A stretch of 64,000 nt of DNA from Undaria pinnatifida (lineage: Eukaryota; Sar; Phaeophyceae; Laminariales; Alariaceae). The stretch lies in NCBI GenBank assembly GCA_012845835.1, contig JABAKD010000025.1, positions 524,001-588,000 on the forward strand. Direction: 5' to 3'. Within the stretch, counting starts at the first letter, position 1. Every line of letters begins with the position of its first letter. The position numbers and the translations under genes are program-made. Below are positions 37,901 to 50,400 of this stretch, piece after piece. The notes below the pieces were generated by a model that saw only the letters and a list, made by a program, of their open reading frames with translations, was not told the origin of the DNA and did no database searches.

Positions 37901-40900
37901 AACAAAATGCGGTCGGAGGCTAATTCGGACACCTGCCTACCTTGGCGAGCACTTTCCCCGCAACAAGCCTTCCACAAGGGAACTCCTGCGCAGGGTTGGC
38001 CACGAATCGGTCGGACAGGAGCTTGAGCAACACTCGCCCGGAGACCCCTCCCGCGAGTCTAACGAAGCAACCCGATTTCCCCGTGTTGACCACGTAGCAC
38101 TGCCGGAACAAAGAGAGCACAACACAACAATCAACTGCGAGTCAGCATACCAAAAAGACATGACATGGGTGTTCAGTTATAAGTTTTACCGTTGTGTGGT
38201 ACTGCAAAAAATCTGCCTAGCGCATCTCAGATGTCTCTGCAAAACAGTTGTAGTCGGGACTTGAGGGGGGGTGTCAGCGGTAATGTACGTTTACCCGCTT
38301 AAAAGCTGCGCGCAGTACACGGGTTACCAACTAACGAGGCTTCGCTACCGCTTATCAATACTATTGACAAATTCCTTCAACTGAGAGAACAAAAAATCAA
38401 AAATCGACAACCACTGCCAATGTGTGTGTGTGTGTGTTCTTCACATTAAACCGTTTTTCTACTCGTCGACATCCAGCACACCCATTGTCCGTACTGATTC
38501 TTCACCCTAGAAAGATCAGCTCTGTGGTCACAAGCCACGACACAGAGATAATGCATCGTAATGCATTCGACAACGCAATGTCATGCCCTAGTACTGGGTA
38601 CGACAGGCACAACATACATACGTCAGCAACAGAAATACATTGGAAGAGAGAAATACGAAATAAACAAAAACAAAAACAAAATAAGAAAACAAATAAAAAC
38701 AAAGATAAAAATAAAAATAAAAAAATGAAACAAACAAAACGAAGGGGAAATCGAAGAAACAACCCAACCGGAGAGGAGAGCCAAAGCTCGGAAAAGAAAC
38801 ACAATAAAATAAAATGAAATAAAATAAGTTAAAGTAAAACCAAAATAAGATAATCCGAACACGAGCCAAAAACCTGGACACGCAAGGAGGGAACAAAGGG
38901 GAAAAAAATACCCCAGAAAAAGACGAAAAGTGCTATGTACCTACTAGTCGGCCTGGTACCTTGCTACCCTGTCTGCCATCTCCTTCCTGCCTTCGTCCAC
39001 CGCGGTCTCCCTTCTATTCCTCCTGTTGCCCCCCCTGCCCCCATTCCCTTGGACGGCTTTCCTTCTACTCCTCCTGTTTCCCCCCCTCCCCCCTTTGTGT
39101 TCTTCTCATTAAACCAAAATACCTTGTAAAAGAGAGAAACAACGAAAGAAACCAATACAGCCATGGGAGTCAGGATCTCCATGCCTCAGTTGATGACAAA
39201 ATGCAACTCTTATTAGATCAGGCAGCTACCAATACAAAAGACGGTCTGTTCACCTTGGCGGTTGATCCGACCTCCGGAGCATCCTCTCGCCTGGCAGCCT
39301 CCTCCGCGTCCCGGGCCGGATCAAGACGCGACTCGCGCAGAGACAGCTCCACCGGTTCAAAACTCTCACGGTTACCATCCCCTTCCCCTGCATCGCCACC
39401 CCCGGTGCCTTTTTCATTCGACTTCGATTTTGGCGCCGATGGTCGATAGACAACGCGGCATTTTACTCGTTGCCCGTCCACGAACCTAGACGGTGGGCGA
39501 CGGGCATCGGAAGCCGTTATGTGATATGTGGATATCGAAGTGTTGGATATCGTATCGAAACTGTTTATATATGTAAATCGCATTATTGAACTTTCTTTCA
39601 ATCATTGGCCGTCCACAAACCTAATGATAAACGGCCGGCGAAGAGCATCGAAAGTCAATAGATGTGTATCACATCGAAAGTTCCGATATGTACAGGATTT
39701 ACAAGATAAACAGATGCATTTCTTCCACAGCTGTCAGATTTTGTCCCCCTCGAAAACGGGGTTGATAGTTCCCGCGCGCAGATCGACCAGCATCACCCTG
39801 TTGGCCCTGGGACAAGCCACACTATAGTTCCAAGGGGAGTCGCCGACCTATATCTTTAACGAGGACACACACCCCTTATTACGTGCGGTCGGATGTTCCC
39901 CTCAAAACGTCTTTTATAGTTTCCGCGCACAGGTCGGCTAACATCACCCTGTTGACTCTGGTACAAGCTACACTGTAGTTCCAAGGGGAGTCGCCGGCCT
40001 ATATTCTTAATGAGGACACACCCAGTAATACGCGCGATCGGAGTATCACACACAGCTTGCAAAGACGAGTTTCGACGAAATCTCCCATCTCACAGCTGGA
40101 GTGTATTTTTATATATTTATAATCAATATACATGTATGTTATGTGAATTTCGGACTTTTGATCGCACCGATGATGTGTCAGACGTACGGTACATGAAAAC
40201 CATAAAAACTCCCATCAACCTTAGGTCGAAAAAAAACACAAAAAACACCATACATTGAATGCAAGAACGTACCTACGTGGCTCAATGTTGGATCAAGTAA
40301 ATCATATATGAGACCTGGTACCAATGAGGCATTCTCATTGAATGTATTGTATTCTGTTTTCACGTGTTATTAAGGACAGCATGAATCGTCCGTCTTTTGA
40401 ATATGATACGTTTCTGTTTTTGACGTTTTCAACTTACCCGACATCGCCGGTACCCATCAACACCTTCGATACGGTCTATCGAAAAACCGAACATTCGATA
40501 CTGTTGGATAAGTGGTAACCATCAGGAACACGTTACACCAAAAACAAAAAACCTTGTAAAATACGATAAAATGATTCCCCGGTCGTTGAAGAAAAACACT
40601 TCCAAAATACTCACCTGGTGCTCACATAGTACCCGTCTGCGAAACAACTCCGACGAACCACACAAAAACGAGACGAAATCACTTGCCAATTCCTGCAATG
40701 TCACCATGCTCTCACATCGGTCCTACAGCTCACAGAGGATACGCCAACACCCGACAAACCAGGCCAGCTGACACAATAACGCATTAAATGTCACGAGGCT
40801 CTCATAGCGACCCCGTGAAAAAATGTTTGATCTTGCGAGCCAGCAAAGGCCGCTCAATCCAACTAACGGTGGCCACGCCGAAGTGCCTCTTGTGGTATCT

Positions 40901-43900
40901 TTTCTAGCCCCCCCCCCGAAAACGCCGCTACACCAACGCCGGAGCCGCGCCCCCTCTTCCGATCGATCCTTTTCAGGACCTCTCGTTGGAGGGGGGGCTC
41001 CATCATTGGGGCGGTGGCCGGGACGATCGATACGGGACAAAACAAACGTCCATGGCCCGGGAGGCAATTGGTTGCTTAATCGTAAACAAAAGGTGCTATA
41101 CTAGGGTTAGGGTTAGGTTAGGCCACACAGCTGCAGTAGCTTCATCTCCGCTTGGCAGGTTCATGACCTATTTTTTTCTGCTCACCCCATCCTATTGTCT
41201 TCCGACTTGTCTTTCTCCTGCTCCCTCCCTAGGTATAACTAACCCAGATCCGGGGTCACTCATGACCAGGCTCTACTCCCCCCTCCCCACTACGGTACGC
41301 GCCTTCTATTTCATCGCGAGACCGTAGACGCCACTATCCATCATCTATACAATATCACGTAGCTGTCTCAAAAATTCGCAAGCATGACTACAACAATACG
41401 CAACCATGACAAAACTCCGAAGCCAACAACAAAAGACTCGAAACCTTCACCAAAATACCGGTATTCGTTTTACTCCAACCAGGGTACGTAAGAAAAAAAA
41501 AACCAAAAAAACAAAACAAAACGTTTGCTCACCGCCTCAACGGGTCCTTCCCCCAGTTCTCCTCCTCCGCCACCTCGGTCACGCACACCCGACCCATGCC
41601 TGCTCCTCCGTCCAATCTCACCATCAGGCACGGCGGCGCCCATCCCTTCACCCTAAGGTCCACTGTCCCTTCCACAAGTGTTCCTGGGCTAGGGGCGGTT
41701 GTGAACCCTCCCCCAGTAGCTGTGGCTTTCTCGTCTTCCGCGACGAAACCCGGAAGCAAGGCCGGTAAGGAGGAATCGGGCAGCACCTTAGCGCTCGGTA
41801 CGCCTGGAAGGACATCAACCAAGGGTTTCCAGAAACCACAAGTTGGGGATTGGTTTTCAGGCGGGTGTGAGAGGAGAATAAAAATCTGGTCTTACACAAG
41901 CAAGGGTTTCCACAAGCGAGAAGGTTATTGCTGTCCAGGGCGTTAGAGGGCATCTTTTTTTTTTCTTTGTTTTTCATCCCATCTATACATAACCTTCGCA
42001 CTTGGTTCTTTCTTTCGCTCTCCCTCTCTAGACGCAACTCACAAGCCAGGGTCACCAAGCAGGATCTTCTCCCCCCTCCCTACTATAGGGTACGTGCCTT
42101 CAGTTTTTTATCGCGAGCTAGCTATCTATCTAGCCGACTTCGGACCTTTTTTTGTCGTCCACTCGCATCGAACTCGAACTCTACCTGGTACCTACCCACG
42201 CTGCTAGGTGCTCTTAGCAGCAGTTGATTTGATCCCTTTCATTTTTTACTTCAGGGAATGAAAAATTGGCATCGTCTCCTACACATATCGAAGATTGAAT
42301 CAAGGCAAAAAAAAGTAGCCCGTACAAACGAATTCCAGGCAAACTGCTTGCACAGCAGTACTTGGTATACCCCCACCGAAGTGTGCCTCCACTAATTTAT
42401 TATTTACCTCCCAGTGATAGCATGAGGACCTTGCGTCCCCCGTCCACGCTGCGCGCAACCGCGCGAACCCCGACGCCCCTCCTGAATAACGCCTACCAGG
42501 TACAAGTTATATTTCCTTCGCCACCTGGCTGCTAACAAATAATCACACACCACAAAAAAGTAGAGTTCAAACCAAATCCATACCAGTATCTATTTTTTTT
42601 CGCAATGCAGCACATAACAATTTGGACTCACCAATGAGTGACAGGATGAGGCGTTTCTTTTCCCCTTCGACGCTGCGCACAATCGCGCGAATCCCCATCC
42701 CCCTCCTGAACAACGCCAAGAAGTTCTTGGTAACTCTCTTGTCCGAGCTGATGTTCGCCGGGGGTACCAAGCCACGAACGGAGGCAGAGAGGGACACAAG
42801 CACCCCGTGCTTCGCCACTTCTGTCACCACCCCCCTGATTAATCAACAATCATCAAGCAAGCAGTCAAGCAAGCAAGGGGTGATCAAGTTTACTAACTGC
42901 AGACATGTTTACTGACGCGATGCAACATGAAACGCCATGCGTACGCTGTTGGAGGGGGGGGGTGCGAACTATCAGGGATTGGCCCAACGGATACCCAATA
43001 AAGCAGGCCACGCAAAGGGGCTACATCGATCAGAGCTTGGTATTTAGGCATTAAAAAGCGAGGCAAATCACTTGATCCAACCTCTCACATCTAACCCATG
43101 AGCGTCTCGTATGGATCCTTTGGTAACCGAGAAAACTGAACCAACCAACGAAGCAGTGCGTAACACACTAAATGTCACGAGGTTCTCATAGCGACCCCAT
43201 GTAAAATGTTTTGATCTTGCGAGCCAACAAAGGCCGCTCAATCCAACTAACGGTGGCCACGCCGAAATACCTCTTGTGATTTTTGTTCTAGCCCCCCCCG
43301 AAAACGCCGCTACACCAACGCCGGAGCCGCACCCCCTCTGTTCGATCGACCCTTTTCAGGACCTCTCGTTGGAGGGGGGGCTTCAGCGTTGGGGCGGTGG
43401 CCGGGACGATCGATACGGGACAAAACAACCGTCCATGGCCGGGGAGGCAGAAGATAAAGCAAGACAATAAAACATGCCAACACTCATAATTAAATAAAAC
43501 AAAACAAACTAGCTATCCTTCATACGCCGCGCTTACTAATATATATCCTGGCTCCACACGAGTAGCTGCCCTTGTAAATATTGATGGAAGTAGAAGCCAT
43601 CGATGCATAACTTCGGCGTAACTAATAGTACGAGCAATGGCGATGGATACGCGACAAAACAACCGTCCATGACCAGGGAGGCACACAGCAGTAGTTGGAA
43701 ACTACAAGCAATACGTCGAAGCCAACCTGACAGATATATAGTCAGGCAACGATTCAACAACACAGGACCACCGTAACAAAAGATAATCCAATCCAATCCA
43801 ATCCAATACTTGATCTATGACGAGTGCGTGATAGCAAAACAGGATTAATATGAATATGAGCGACCAGTTAAGACATCGAACGTTTTAAATTACCTGTGCA

Positions 43901-44459
43901 CTTCGCCCATCTTGGGCGGGTTTTCCCCCCAGCAAGCCAAGGGCGGCAACTTCGCCGCGCCTTCCCCCTTATCGCCATCGCCATCCAGGGTGGGTGCAAC
44001 TCCCAGCTCCAACAGCCGGAAGAGCAAGTTGGAGTCCTTTTTCTGCACTACGTCTTCAGAACGCAGCACACGCGCCTTGATAACTTGTCCCACCTCGTAC
44101 TGGCACCAAAAAAAAAAAGAAGCAAAATACGGTGTGGTAGGGAATACAAGGGGATGGGAAATGAAAGCATGCAAAACAAGGTGCGGTGTGGTATGCAGCG
44201 GTTATTAGTTGGGAAACAGAATGCATGCTGGTATACCTTCTGCATGGGCGGCCTGATCTCACAGCTTAGGCGTCTGTTATTGCACGTACAATCTATTATT
44301 ATAAGCGATAAGCTACTCGTATATAGTAGGAGTTCCCCAATAAGGCGGCGGTATGATATGGTGGGATATGGTATGATATACCAGAGCAATATGACGGAGC
44401 CTTATGTGGGAAAGGCACCTTACTCACCTTATTCGTTCTAGGCTATGACTACTGTACTG

Positions 44460-44491
<32 letters not shown>

Positions 44492-47400
44492 ACTGTTACT
44501 GGAGCGCAATTCCCCGGTCACGCCAAGCGATTTTGACCGCCTTGTATCGGGGTAACGCCATATTCAGACCGTCTTGGTGGAGGACTCCTACCACTACTAC
44601 TACTACTGCTGCACACCGGTATGCATACATACTTTCAAGTAAAAAGCAACACACCTTCTGTACGTGGTGCCTGATGTCACGTGACAGCTGAGGCGTCTTT
44701 TTGCTTGTGCGTAAACCACACAATGATAGCGTAAAAGTACCAAACAACACGTCTTCTACACGAAGCCCCCCAAATCCTCGATCTCACAGATGACCATGTT
44801 TTCCAAAGCTAAAGCAGTACAGTACCTGGTGTCATTTCTTCCAAGTGTCGGATATTTTCAAAACAGGGGCAAAGCGAACTTAGGGACGATTCTGGACGGC
44901 TTCCCTACCCACTAATGGGCAATTAGAACGAGACTTATGTGGAAAGGGGTTGCAGTGACGATCGCCGTCGAGGCATCCAACGCCTCACGTGCATATATAC
45001 CCCCGCGACAATAACGGAGCACAAGAGCGAAACGATTCTTCCCCTGGCGATTGATACATACCTCGTACAGTGGAGGCATTTTTCAGGGCTACTCACGGGC
45101 CGGTCGACAACTTATCCCGGGTCGAGTCGGGTCAGGGCGTATCGACCCGACTCGACCCGCGCGATCCAAAAACCTCCAGACCCGACCCGACTGGACCTGT
45201 CCCGTCCGTGAGATTCTAACACCGCTTCATCCGCGGCATTCACAAACTCTCTGAATCCCGTGAAAAAGAACCTGGTATGTATGTTCTAAAAAGTGTACAA
45301 CTATCGACACACCGTGTGCAGGGGGTGCCAGTCAGGGAGCAGCCCCGGGTCGTCCCCGCCGTCGTCCTCTCCCTCGGTGCTGGCAGGCGCGTCAAGCCCG
45401 GGCATGCCCGCAGCGGCACAGTGCACTTTCGCTCGGATGCGCACGATCTTCTTATGGTCCGCAATAGCCCCGTTGGCGTCGTCATCAGCAGGGAGTGGAG
45501 TTGCCGTGCTCTGATTGCGACGTCGCTTTTTGTTTCCCTTGGCGGGGGAAGAAGCTTCCGCCTCCGCATCTTGCCGGGCCTGCACAAAAAGAAACAAGGG
45601 AAAGTTGACAATTAGATAGCATGTAGCGGTCGCCAGGAACTCGCGCAGCAGGAAACTAAAACTGCCGTGGACGACTTCCGCGCTTTTTTCTCGGTCGTAG
45701 GCCGCGCGGACGTACACCAGGCTTCAGGAAGAACCTGGTAACCAGCAGGCCTTTACCGGAAAACAGAAACCCACACTCGCTCCAAATCGTATTAATAGAA
45801 GCATTTTATCGTCTGCCTCGACGTAGGAAAAATCTACCTGGTATGTCCATCATTAGTATGAATTAGTTCATGTCAGGGCGTTGTGTAGAATTGGCGTTCC
45901 TGCTTCCGATCCAAAAGTTCCTGGGTCGCCCACGAAAATCTGATTCTTTCCGAAATATCAACGAGCATCTTGAAAAAAACTCGATTACAGAGTTACATGT
46001 TGTATATGTGGCAATGTGATTGACCGCTCCCGACGCTGAAACTACTAGTATAGCAAGGCTGAAGCAAATGAAACAACAACAAGGCTGAAGCACAACTAAC
46101 AGCAGACTGCCCCAGCTGAGGCAGCACTTAGCACCAGTATAGCAAGGCTAAGAAAAGAAGCCCGTCACCCCCCTGAATGGCCCGTTTGATAGCGACTCAT
46201 GTACCAGGTATACCGTAGAATGTAGGAGTTCGTGGTAGTATGTAGTAGTACGCCCTAGACGTGCAAGAGGGCAATACCTTTTCCGCTTTCATTGCCTTCT
46301 TCGCCTTGAGCCGTTCTTCTCGTTCTTCTTTTCCGCTCCTCGGACCGTAGCTCTTCGGGTACTTCACGGCGACCTTGACGTCGAGGCGATCCCAGTGCAC
46401 CGCCATCACCTCACAAACCACCTGCCATCGCAATCAAACGTCACAATCAAACCACCATCCCCGCCATCGCAATCAAACGATCACAAGTACAAGTACAACA
46501 CTAAAAATCTCCTGGGGTACTCCACGGCCACCTCCGCGTCAAGACGATCCCCAGTGCACCGCCATCACCTTACACACCACCCTGCCCTCAAAATAAAAAT
46601 ACCATCAACGCCATCGAACTCAAACCATCACAGTTCGAACCTGAACCACTCCAACTTTTCCGGAAATACCACCACGATCAAAACGCCACAACCTGAGCAT
46701 GGCAATCACAACACACACAAAACGCGCAGGACAGTGACAATTTAACCGCCAGGCAAGGAGGTTTGAGGTTTGGGTACAAAAATACTTGAAATTAGTGTAA
46801 GAAAGTTTTCGCAGCGGAAAAAGTTTGCACGATACCACATTATCGTATCGAACTTTCAATTCCGATTTACAGCCCTAGCCAAACATCATAAAACCTTACC
46901 AACAGACGAAGCTATAAACTCGTTTTAGCAATGACTACGATTAAAAGTAGGTGCTACTTGCCCGCCGGTTACTATTAACAGCGCGGTGGCTAGCCAATTG
47001 TTTGTTCTTCAGTGCTCAAGAACCGCTAGTTACGTTACACCTGGTACACATAACTCGTAGCAATGCCTAACGCCTGTGTTCCCCGTTTTACAGTTGAGAC
47101 AAGCCGACCACACCCGAAAGGAAAAGCATGTATCTTTCACGTTTACCATCAATATTGCAACCACATCCTGGAAGGGAAACCCTGTATCCTTAATGTATTT
47201 ACGGTAGGTAGGTATCCCGATTGAAGAACGTTCGGGAGTTAAGAGCGGTCAACTCGGCGTGTCTCGCCACAGCGAAGGCTGTGGCTGTATATTGTAAAAC
47301 CTCCTACAGAGAAGAGCACTGTGTAGTTATCAGCGCTGTTTCGCCGCTTGTCACGGGGCGCTCTTAAATCGGGTGCCCACAGTACCACCAACCATCAACA

Positions 47401-50400
47401 ACCAAGATTGCATTATACCAGGTACTGCGTGTATCCACATCCTTTTATTGTTACCATCACATTGCTACCGCAGTACCAGGCAGGTACCGTGTGCATGCAC
47501 AATATCCGCGGCAAACGCGTATCAAACTAGTCCATTAATAGTTGTTCGTTTGCTTACCTTGGCTCCCCGCACGATCTTGCCGAGAGGCACCCTGCCGTCC
47601 TTCATGCAGAACTTTTCTCTCGCGTCGGAAGCAGCGTCAGACGTCGGGTCTCCAAGCTCCAAGTCTTCCCCTCTCTCCTTTCGCCGCTTCGCCTAAAATA
47701 CATGTTTACACGAAACATTCAACGACAGTTGAGCCAACCACTAGACCACTAGGATAGTAATGGTAATCCGGTCGCCCCGGTGGCGTATCAGGTTATCCTC
47801 GAGCCTGGTATAGGCCAGTTTCGTGAGTTCGAGCCCCGCCGAGTGCATACTCGTACGAATTCGTCGGGACTTTTTCTTGTGCACAAATTGACTTGCGGAA
47901 AGCGCGAGAGCGTGAGTTAGCAACATTCGATGAAAATCGACGAGCAGTGGGACTGCTGAACCCTATGCGCGATAAAAATTGAAGGCAAGAACCGGGGGGG
48001 AGAAGGGACGACACCTGTGACCGCGGCTTGTCCAGAAGCTGGGAAGTAAAAGTGTGAAGAAAAAAAAAAAAAAAAAAAAGTAGTAGTAGTAGTAGGAGTA
48101 GCAGTAGTTGTAGTGGTAGTAGTAGCAGCAGTAGTAGGATAGGATGGTAGTGGGGGGGTGCTATGGAGGTAGCACTGCTAGCCTCAACTTTTTTTTTTGA
48201 ACGACGGGGCTCCTTAATCCCAATGGTCGGGATGTTACCATCTTTCTTCGCAATATATATATATCTACATCTACATGTATGTGTATTGGTATACCTAGGC
48301 CATGGGATCGAGTTGCAATTTCATTGGTGAATTAAAAAAACGCCTTTTGGGTGGGGAATAGAGTTCCTGAAACTAGGAAATCTGGGAAAACATCGGGGCA
48401 CCTCTAGTGTAGTAGCATGTGTGAATGACAGGACATTTCCTGGACCATTAACAAAACAAAGCCACGACAGTTAGCTTACAAAACACAAAACACCAGCAAC
48501 ACTAACGACACCAGAACTCGGGCGTGCCAGTAGGAACGAACACTCCTAGTTCTTGCCCCAAAGGGTGCAATCGACCACAATACTATTACTAGTTTAACAT
48601 CGATGGCAGCGTATCCGGTACACCATAATGCAAACGCCAAGCCCACACCACAATGCTAACGCCAAGAAACAACAATAGGTTACACGCCAACAACCAGCAA
48701 CGACAGCACCCGCCCCCCTTCCTCGCCCATTGTTGTGACCGACTCCATACTCGACGTTTTGGTTCGTCATCCTTTTATACCGGCGTGGCGAGGGGGGGGG
48801 GAAGGGGGGGCGTCCTGCCCAAGAGACTCAAGTCTGGGTCTGGCCATCATCGTGTTGAAATTTGTGGGCCTGTTATTAATAATGGCCGTCACAAGTTAGG
48901 GTAAGGCCGCCATGACTTCTTCGCCATGTTGCGTTCTCCCCCCAGTGCCATTTGATGATGCACTTGATACCCTCTATAAGCCCAAGGCCGTCCCTAGTCA
49001 GTTCCTAGGGTCTGCTAGTATGGTGTTTTTCCCTTTCCTTTCCTTTCCTTGTTTCCCTTTTTTTTTTTTTGTCTTTTTCCTTTCCTTTCCCTGTTCGATT
49101 TATTTTATTTATTTGTTTTTTCCAAATGACTTGAGTCTGACGTGCGTATGTGTAGTGATAGGTACTACGTGTAACATATACGTGGTAGTCTTTTCTGGGT
49201 GGCAAGCGGTGTAGTAGGCTTTTTCAGGAGCGAGTAATGAGACGAATGCACCAGTATAGACCTGGCACATCGTAGGCCGACTCCCGATTTCACTTATATA
49301 TATTTTGCTGGCGGAGGTATGAATTGCGTCAGCTATGATATGTGAGTTGTACCACTTTGGTTTTGTTTGTGTTTTTTCCCCGGGGTATTCCTCCACTCCA
49401 GAGTGAGTGGAGCCGGTCCTGTGACCAAGGACCCCTTCATGCGAGTTAATGTGACAACAACATCAACAACAACCTCTCAAGTGCCAACGTTACCCCAAGG
49501 CAAACTCCACGCCGCACCCACCTTTTTCTTGCCACTAGCAGCATCCTCCACAACAGTTACCACCGCGGCACCAGCATACGGATTAACATTGCCCCCCTCT
49601 CCATCCTCCAGACTAGCCCAGTACCCCTCGCTTCCGGGGGAGAACGCCTCGCCAACACAGGCCTGGAACTCCTTTGCTTGCTTTGCCTCCGAGGCGGTTT
49701 CTGCTTCAACCGCATCTTCAGCGGCGGCGGCGAGTCCCGCGTCTCGGCACGTTCGATGAGGGCAGTTGTAATCGGCCACCTGAAAAAAGACGGCAAGTAA
49801 GAAGACACAAGCGAAAGCTTTCGTTAAGCGATAGCAAAAAATATGTGTTTCTTGCCAAACTGGCGTGTGCACGACTTGTTGGCACGTGTAACTGATTAGC
49901 CCCATTACTATTGTCAACTGGATCCGACAGCCAAATCAATTCTTCCAAATATCTCATTACGCGACACTTTCCTCTCTCGCCCATCGGATCGTGTATCAGG
50001 CCCGCTTGGCATCCGGCGTGGCTAGCACCATAGGGAGACCACCACCTTACTATCAATACAGAACAAGCGAAAACGACAGACACTGCATACAGGACACGGT
50101 AGGCTCGATCGCGATTGTGAAAGTATGTTCACCTGGACGACGAGGAGGCGGCCGTCCGAGGTGCTCGCCACGGCCCACTTGGCGTCCGGCTTCGCAAGCA
50201 CTACCTTCGCCAAAACGGACTCTCCAGGTTCGAAAGGCACCATGGCCCGACGACGCTTAGACCGTCCAGCCTGCTCAAAACAGAAAGCAAAGACAAAAAA
50301 AAAACGCATTGTGCATGAACTCAAACGCAAAATCTAGCCTTCTCGGCGCAACAAGCAAACCGGAAACATGCATGGCGCATTGGATATTATTACTGAGGCT

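Larger units (their letters stand above)
33392..37940 (-). other. Largest RRP5 intron, host of a six-copy structured repeat array
   Basis: This 4549-base intron separates the exons 38099-37941 and 33391-33212. It contains six copies of a roughly 100-nt unit, one MITE at about 36105-36270 and a ghost copy of the upstream exon tail at 37832-37923. No other open frame here is credible. Confidence 0.85.

Noticed and set aside
38502-38896. - strand frames rich in Phe, Leu and Tyr resembling membrane proteins
   Set aside because: Translation of T-rich simple sequence in the LINE tail; the same false frames appear in the inverted copy at 63401-63824.
39737-39840. Possible extra RRP5 exon on the - strand ([18 protein letters not shown])
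   Set aside because: The neighbouring exons 41803-41533 and 39485-39254 join in phase without it, and the segment is half of a noncoding tandem duplication.
48912-49214. + strand frame rich in Phe/Pro near 49 kb
   Set aside because: CCTTT/TTTCC simple sequence; no homology pattern or splice context.
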